Position numbers and translations under genes: made by a program
Notes under the pieces: generated by a model
What the model was told of the DNA's origin: nothing
Database searches by the model: none
The model's input: the letters and a program-made list of their open reading frames with translations, nothing else
Part shown: in pieces, positions 19,112-24,644 of the stretch
Position numbering within the stretch: the stretch's first letter is position 1
Layout of the letters: each line of letters starts with the position of its first letter
Assembly: GCA_002102555.1 (NCBI GenBank)
Contig: MCFL01000334.1
Coordinates: 1 to 24,644, forward strand
Origin: Catenaria anguillulae PL171
Lineage: Eukaryota > Blastocladiomycota > Blastocladiomycetes > Blastocladiales > Catenariaceae
Reading direction: 5' to 3'
Length of the DNA stretch: 24,644 bases

Positions 19112-22100
19112 TTAGACCTCAATGCCCGACCGCTCCTGTGCCGCGGTCCCATTTGCACCGCCCGCCACCGCCTCTTCATACGCAGGCAACCGGTCCATAG
19201 TCTGCGTCAACCCCATCCCGGCGGCCGCCAGCGTCGACCTTGCCAACCGCTGCAGCGTGGAACTGGGTGTCCGCCCAGATCCTGACCCGTTTGCTGATCC
19301 GCTGCCGTTGCTCGCCGATGCCGCTTCTGCAGGTGTCGCGGCAGATGAGAGCGACAATGGCGCGGAAAAGCTGCCCGAACCGGCCGCCGCGGGTGCTTCA
19401 CCGCCCATCGCCGCGCTGCGCAGCAGAGCAACAAGCGTGTCTGCCGCTTGGCGCTTGGCGCGCACGGCATCGTTGCGCAAAAACGCCGCGTCGTTGTCCA
19501 GCTCGGCTTGGCGCCGGACAGTTTCTTGAATGAGGCGGTTGAGGCGTGAGGTGGCAGTCTTGAGACGTGCGCGAATGTTGGCCACGGAGGCTGTTGAGAC
19601 AACAACAGAATGGGTCAGCACAAGAATACGTGAACAAGCAAGTGGAACGAAAACGTAACATACTCGCAGTGATGCTGACCTGCAAACTCGGCATGGGCAC
19701 CACGTCTGCCAAATCGGGCACCGCTTGCACGGCCTCATGCACGTGCAGCCTCGCAATCTGCGTATCGTCATACACCTTTGTCACCACGTTCTGTGGCAAC
19801 CCAATCTCGGCACCACCCATCCCTTTGGCTCCCGCGGCCCCTGCTGCCACCTTGGCCACAGCCCCGCCAATCGAAAAACTGTATCGCCTGGTCGGCGTAC
19901 CGGGAATCACCTTCGGATGCAATGAGCACCTACCAACGAGATCTGTCACACTTATCCTGGGCTGCTCCTGCTGGTGCTGCTGGCCGTGCTGCTGCTGCTG
20001 CTGCTGCTGCTGCCGCTGGCGGCGTGGCGGGAACGTTGGCGATTCTGGCTCGTCCTCATCTGCATCCGTCCTTCGGCCCGTGCCCCACCGCAACGCGCGG
20101 CGGCCAGCCGTGCGTGCCCCCCGCGACCGCGACCGCGACGTGTCACCCTCCCCTTGGTCATTGCGCGTAGTTACGAGCGACACGGGCGCGCTCAGTGTGT
20201 GGGTGAGCGGTAGTGGGGCAACGGGCATGGGCCGGTCGTCGTCCATGTCATTGTTGTTGGTAGGCCCGGGTCGGGTCGGGAACGTGGCGGACGCTGGGCC
20301 GGGCGAGACGGGATCTTCGACCACACGGATCATGCGCCCGCGGCGCTCGAGCTGGTCGCGCACAGAGTCGGCGTCGGATGCGCTGGCGCGTGTTGAAAGA
20401 TCCATGCCCGATGGGCGAGGCAGCAGCATGGCGAGTGTGAATCGGCTACGGGACCGCGAGCGTGACCGGGACCGGGATGGAGAGTCGTCACGGTGGCTGG
20501 GGGCCGACGTGTGCTGGCGGTGCTGGGAGTGCTCGAATGACGAGTCCGAAGAGGATGACGATGTTGACGTGGTTGACGATACGGAGATTGTGCGTTGGCG
20601 GCGCCCAGGAGTAGGTGGCTGCAGCATCGATGTCGATCCGGACGACGACATGCCCCATCGGAACATGGATCGGCGGCGTGGCGCTCGCACGGGGCCATCG
20701 GTATCGTATCCGGCTCCTCGGCCAGACGTGTACCCGCCCTCGGAGTCGGATACGCCAGATGTGACTCCGGCGGGAGCTGAAGAGGCGTTTGTCGGCCCTG
20801 TGGATCTGCCCCTGCGTGCTTGTTGCTGTGAACCCGATGCGGACGGGACTGGGCCCGAGCTCCTTGCTCGCTGCCCACCACCAGCACCAGCGCCACCGGC
20901 CTCTTCGACCATCCTCGCCAATCTTGCACACTCCATACACGGGTCGGGGCGAATCTGGTCCATGACGGCAATCGCATGATTGACATGCCTGAGCGCTGCA
21001 TTCAAATGATCGTGTGACGTTGTGAGGGACGAGCGATCCGAGTCCAAACGTCGTTGCTGGACGCGGATGAATTCCAGCGTCGAGTCGCGTTGCGCCAGTG
21101 CAACCGCTACTTGGGCACGGACCGCTGCGGGCGTGGTAGGCGGGCCGACAAGCAGCGACGCAGCGGATTGGTGGTGGTGTTGATGCGGTGATGTGGAGCG
21201 AGGGCGAGACGGCTGAGCATTGGCGTTGTTTGACCCGTTAAGGGGCTGGTCCGATGAGACAATCGAATGAATGCTGGGTGAAAGCGACCGGCACCGCGGT
21301 GTTCCAATCATGGATGGCGCACCCGAATCCACAATGGCCGCGGACGATGGCGGACGGGGCGTGGCTGCACCCGACGCCATGCGACTTCTTGGCCCGCGCG
21401 TCAGTGTCCGCCCACGATCCAGCTGCTGCTGCTGAGTCGGGACGGGTGGTGCAATCAAGTCTGGGAACAAGAGTGACTCGAGCTCGGCCATTTCGCGGTC
21501 GGCCGCCTCGAGCTCGGCACATTTGGCTTGCAGCGATGCTTGCGTTGCGCGAGCCACCTGAAGAGCCGTGGTCAGGGCAGCGACACGGTCCTCGGCGGCT
21601 TGCAGGGCGGCGTACGAGGCCCAGAACTCTTGCTCTTCGCGGGCCAGTGAGGACGAGTATTTGCCCCGGAGCATGGCGGACAGCGAGGAGATGGTGAGTT
21701 TTCGCAGACGCTCTACGTCCTTGTGTTCCTTGTGCCTGTTGAATGATTCAAAAGGCCACAGGTCAGGCACGTTGGAAAACTGGAGGAATAGCGAGAAACA
21801 TGACAAAACGTACGATTGACGCTTGAGCTTTGGTAACAAGGCCTTTTGCGAAGCAACCTCGCGCTCCAGCTGGGCAACGTGTGCTTGGTTTCGTGCAAGT
21901 AGCTCGGGGCATGGCGCAAGATCGGCCAAGGTCCTCGACAAGCCCAGGTAATGTTGAAGCAAAATGGGATCAAGAGTGCGGTGCGCGGATGCCATGGAGA
22001 CGCCCGAAGTGACTGACAGCATGGAGGCGACCGACGTGAGTCGAGCCAGCCGCTGAGGCGCACCACCGCGGTTCAGGCCAGCCGTCGAATGATGATGGTG

Positions 22101-22580
22101 CGGTGAGTGCGTGTTGAATTGTGACCGAGAATGCGATGCATGGTATGGTGATGAGGATGCAGAGGACACGACGATTTGGTGGTGATTGTGACTGGGGCTG
22201 TGATGAATGACGGGTGGGGTTGGTGTTGACGCGCCAGACCGGGGCAATGACAGTGACTGCGATGACGGGAAAATGGCTGAATTGGGTGCAGAAGAGATGG
22301 GCGATGGATCCTCGGAAGATGACAGTGGGGATGGGGTGGCAAAAACCAATGACGGCGAGGTCGGGGCGGTTGACGCTGTCGCCGCCGAAGAGTCTGAGTT
22401 TGAGCGGGATGGAATTGGACTGAGCGTGTGCGAAGAGAGCAAGGCGGGCGACGGGCAGGGCGATCTTGCGCGAAGCAGGTGGCTCAGGTGCTCGCCGTAC
22501 GAAGGCGGCGGCGGCACAAGAGCCGCAGAGTGAGCAGCAGGAACGCTGGATGCAGTTGCCACGGGTGGGGGTGGAGCCAT
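19112..22580 (-). CDS. Large disordered coiled-coil protein, fungal family of unknown function
   Basis: Three exons, 22580-21814, 21735-19664 and 19590-19112, with introns of 78 bp (GTACGT...CAACAG) and 73 bp (GTATGT...CAACAG), give about 1105 residues. Residues 1-190 are Ser/Pro/His-rich and disordered. Residues about 200-375 form a conserved-looking helical core: ILLQHYLGLSRTLADLAPCP, then AQLEREVASQKALLPKLKRQ joined to HKEHKDVERLRKL, then LSAMLRGKYSSSLAREEQEF and a long coil ending ELESLLFPDL. A second coil (about 500-570) has AVRAQVAVALAQRD and a CMECARL motif. The rest is RS-, Ser- and Gln-rich, with a poly-Gln run. Near the C-terminus VVPMPSLQVSITATSVANI leads into a final coil (RLKTATSRLNRLIQET). 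The core resembles uncharacterised fungal proteins with an 'L.GK....REE.EY' coil and a 'MPSLQ' tail. Function unknown; a scaffold role is inference. Confidence 0.82.
19989..20012. repeat. (CTG)8 repeat coding for poly-Gln
   Basis: Eight CTG units on the plus strand, read as CAG glutamine codons in the coiled-coil gene, inside a longer Q/H-rich stretch. Frame-neutral length variation is expected here. Confidence 0.95.
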
Positions 22581-23162
22581 AATGACGATGGTGAACGCGC
22601 TGGCTTGCCAAGCGTCAGGGGTCGGCTATCAAGTCGGTAGAACAGTAGAAGATGGATTGGTCAGTTCACATAAATATTGTAACGGCGAACCACCTTGCGT
22701 CCGTCCAAGCAAGTGAGTGACAAGGAGGACGACAAAGCCGCGAGCATGCGCGCGGTGACCGTGAGACAGCCGTAAGACAACGACGACAACGCTGCCCGGT
22801 GGGGACGTTATCATGGCTCGGAGAGCACGCGAGCTGCCCGACACAAGGCCAACAAGGGACCTTGAATCTGGTGCAGAACGTGCTGAGATGGGAGGCGGCT
22901 CGAGCACGCCTCGTTTCCGAGTGCGGACGTGAGCAAAGAAGGAAATTGTTGACGTACATGAGGCCAGAATGTAAAATTCGATGATGCAGACCTCGGCAAG
23001 TGGACCGGCTTGGTTGGTCGTGGGAAACGTGGGCAACAGGTCACACGTCGACGGGACAGCCGTGACAAATGGAAGGTGAAATGAAATCAAAGCGCAAGCG
23101 CTTGAACGCGGAGTGTGTGCACGCGGACAAGGTTGCGTCCCTGTTGCGATGCAATATAGGGA

Positions 23163-23186
23163 GAAAGCGAAAGCGAAAGCGAAAGC
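23163..23186 (+). repeat. (GAAAGC)4 hexamer repeat
   Basis: Four perfect GAAAGC units followed by a degenerate GAAAAC, in intergenic DNA. Multiples of the unit keep short open frames readable through it, which explains the KRKRKRK and FRFRFRF open frames there. Confidence 0.9.
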
Positions 23187-24268
23187 GAAAACTGAAGGAG
23201 AAAGTGCGAGAGGAGCTGGGCCTGGGCAAACAACCGGAAGAAAATAACATGGCGGTTAACAACAGCTCGACGAACATGGGCATGGCATGCAGCGGCCGGG
23301 ACCAGCCGTCTATAAACACACAATCGCATACCTCACTTGGGAGCAGGCGAATGGAGTTACGATCTGCAATGGGGCGTTCCCACAAATGATGGTCACTCAG
23401 CTGGGACTTGGGATTATGTTATTGGCGGCCAGGCGAACTGGACGTGGCGGGAGCGGAGCGTCGTTGGGTAAGTATACGCTTGCCGGTCTCGAAGGTAAAG
23501 AGTGTCGTCAAGGAGGCAGAGAAAAGCCAAAGCGCGAGACAAGTCGGTACTGGTGTACAATGGATGATTGATTCAAGTCACCGACTTTGGATTGCATGGG
23601 GCTGGGATGAGAGCATTGCCATGGTGAGTCTCGCGGGGAGTCTGCAGTACTTATTGCACGCGTGACAAATCCAACAACACATGGAATGGAAAAGCGCGGG
23701 TGAACTTGGCAGCTGGTCAGCAGGCGGCGCACTTCCCAAGAACAAATTGCTCCCCGCACGCAATCGGAAATCGCTCCGCCGATGCCACCAGGCTCACCAA
23801 TACATACGCCAATGCCGGTCAATACTTGCTTGTATGCACTCATCTGCGATTCTCATGGCACTAGGCAGCTGACTCCCTCCCTCGATATCCTCATGACCCC
23901 GTCAGCATCAGCATCAATACCTCCAGAATGGACCTGAGCCAACGATTTTGCATCTGGACCCCCGCGTCATTTCTCTCCTCCTGCTCGGGTGGCGGAGGAC
24001 ACGTTGCTCATTTCTGGAAAACCATTCTGTCAACGCCCATCCAACCCACGTGGTTTGGAAATGCCAAGACATGAGGCGCATCCAGAACTCGTTTCCATTG
24101 ATTCCATGACTTTCTGGTACTTCGAGTGAATCAACCCAAGCCACCTCAAGCCCATCAGCTCTTCATCAGGCACTACGATTTTCTTTCCTGTTCCATCCAA
24201 GTTCGCTAGGCTTCCTTCGTGTCGCTCGCCCTGATCGTTTGCATCACACAGCTCCTCGCGTTTTCCAC

Positions 24269-24295
24269 GCATGCATGTTTTTTTGGCATGCATGC
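24269..24295. other. Perfect 9-bp hairpin with T-rich loop
   Basis: GCATGCATG (24269-24277) pairs perfectly with CATGCATGC (24287-24295) around a TTTTTTTGG loop. The arms are built of overlapping GCATGC/ATGCAT palindromes. Role unknown. Confidence 0.85.
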
Positions 24296-24523
24296 ATCAG
24301 GTGTGAAAATCCAACTCCAAACAACCATGTGGACCGAGCACACATGCCCATGCCATCACAGGCTGCATTCACCCCTGCTGCATTGCGATCACGTATCAGC
24401 AACGAACTTTGCCTACGGTAAACCTTAGCTCCACTACTCCTGGCACCAATGTGTGTCGACCGAAAACACTGCAACGACGTCCTCTATCCGCATCAACCTT
24501 TCCTCGATACGCTCTGACGTAAC

Positions 24524-24644
24524 ATGACGCCGAATGGCCCCGGTCCAGCCAAAGCGTTCGCAGTGGTTGTGACAGCCAGCTCTAATTCAAGCAACGAGTC
24601 TCCATACACACCTAAACCTGTCCGGCCCCACGACCCTTGCCTCG
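24524..24644 (+). CDS. Possible 5' end of a gene running off the window
   Basis: An ATG at 24524 in an AAC-ATG-AC context (adenine at -3), with an in-frame TGA immediately upstream at 24515-24517, opens a frame with no stop for 40 codons to the window end. It begins MTPNGPGPAKAFAVVVTASS and continues Ser/Asn/Pro-rich. Too short to recognise; it could be chance. Confidence 0.25.
   Translation, partial: MTPNGPGPAKAFAVVVTASSNSSNESPYTPKPVRPHDPCL

Larger units (their letters stand above)
22581..24523. other. 1.9-kb intergenic region
   Basis: Upstream of the coiled-coil gene. Open frames on either strand (for example 22629-23090 minus, 23069-23389 plus and 24030-24293 minus) lack known motifs. 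It holds a hexamer repeat at 23163-23186 and a perfect hairpin at 24269-24295. No RNA gene or mobile element recognised. Confidence 0.45.

Noticed and set aside
19904-19936. Possible micro-intron in the coiled-coil gene (GTAGGT...CGAAG)
   Set aside because: Only about 23 bases and the frame reads through without a stop; no need to invoke it.
19567-20979. Plus-strand open frame of 470 codons
   Set aside because: Antisense to the coiled-coil gene; Cys runs come from the CTG repeat read in another frame.
24030-24293. Minus-strand open frame of 87 codons
   Set aside because: Overlaps the 24269-24295 hairpin, has no recognised motif and no support from neighbours.

Overview
The window looks like nuclear DNA from a fungus, most likely an early-diverging (zoosporic) one. 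This is an inference from five things: GC-rich coding sequence, short GT-AG introns of about 60-110 bases with one longer, standard stop codons, fungal-type gene families (a BLI-3-like flavin protein, a fungal coiled-coil family), and decayed Plavaka-like, tyrosine-recombinase and PIF1-like mobile genes of the kind common in fungi. No rRNA, tRNA or CRISPR was seen.

Layout. 1-2355 (+) is the decayed transposase of a Plavaka/CACTA-like DNA transposon that starts before the window. 2356-4356 holds a broken tyrosine-recombinase element on the minus strand. 4833-8156 (-) is VPS11, the RING-bearing subunit shared by the HOPS and CORVET vacuolar tethering complexes, in two exons. It is divergent from an Mpv17/PMP22-family membrane protein at 8360-9015 (+, two exons), with about 200 bases of shared upstream DNA. 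9442-10110 (-) is a decayed PIF1-like helicase. 11103-15735 (-) is a complete four-exon ABCC/MRP-type transporter of about 1418 residues. 17787-18653 (-) is a two-exon flavin-binding split-barrel protein of the BLI-3/pyridoxamine-phosphate-oxidase-like family. 19112-22580 (-) is a three-exon, largely disordered coiled-coil protein of about 1105 residues and unknown function. The last 2 kb are mostly non-coding; a short frame opens at 24524 and runs off the end.

How the genes relate. The five host genes do not form a pathway or cluster; they are ordinary eukaryotic neighbours each with its own promoter. VPS11 and the ABCC transporter could both act at the vacuole, but nothing in the sequence links them. 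The accessory part is two graveyards of mobile DNA (1-4356 and about 9.4-10.4 kb) sitting between intact host genes.

I did not find a convincing new biological system. The points most worth a second look are an apparently missing catalytic glutamate in the second nucleotide-binding domain of the ABCC transporter, the tyrosine-recombinase fossil with its unusual C-terminal companion, a near-perfect GC-rich hairpin at 4501-4537, and the internal repeat in the ABCC linker. Exon joins were read by eye from splice signals and protein continuity; no database search was possible.
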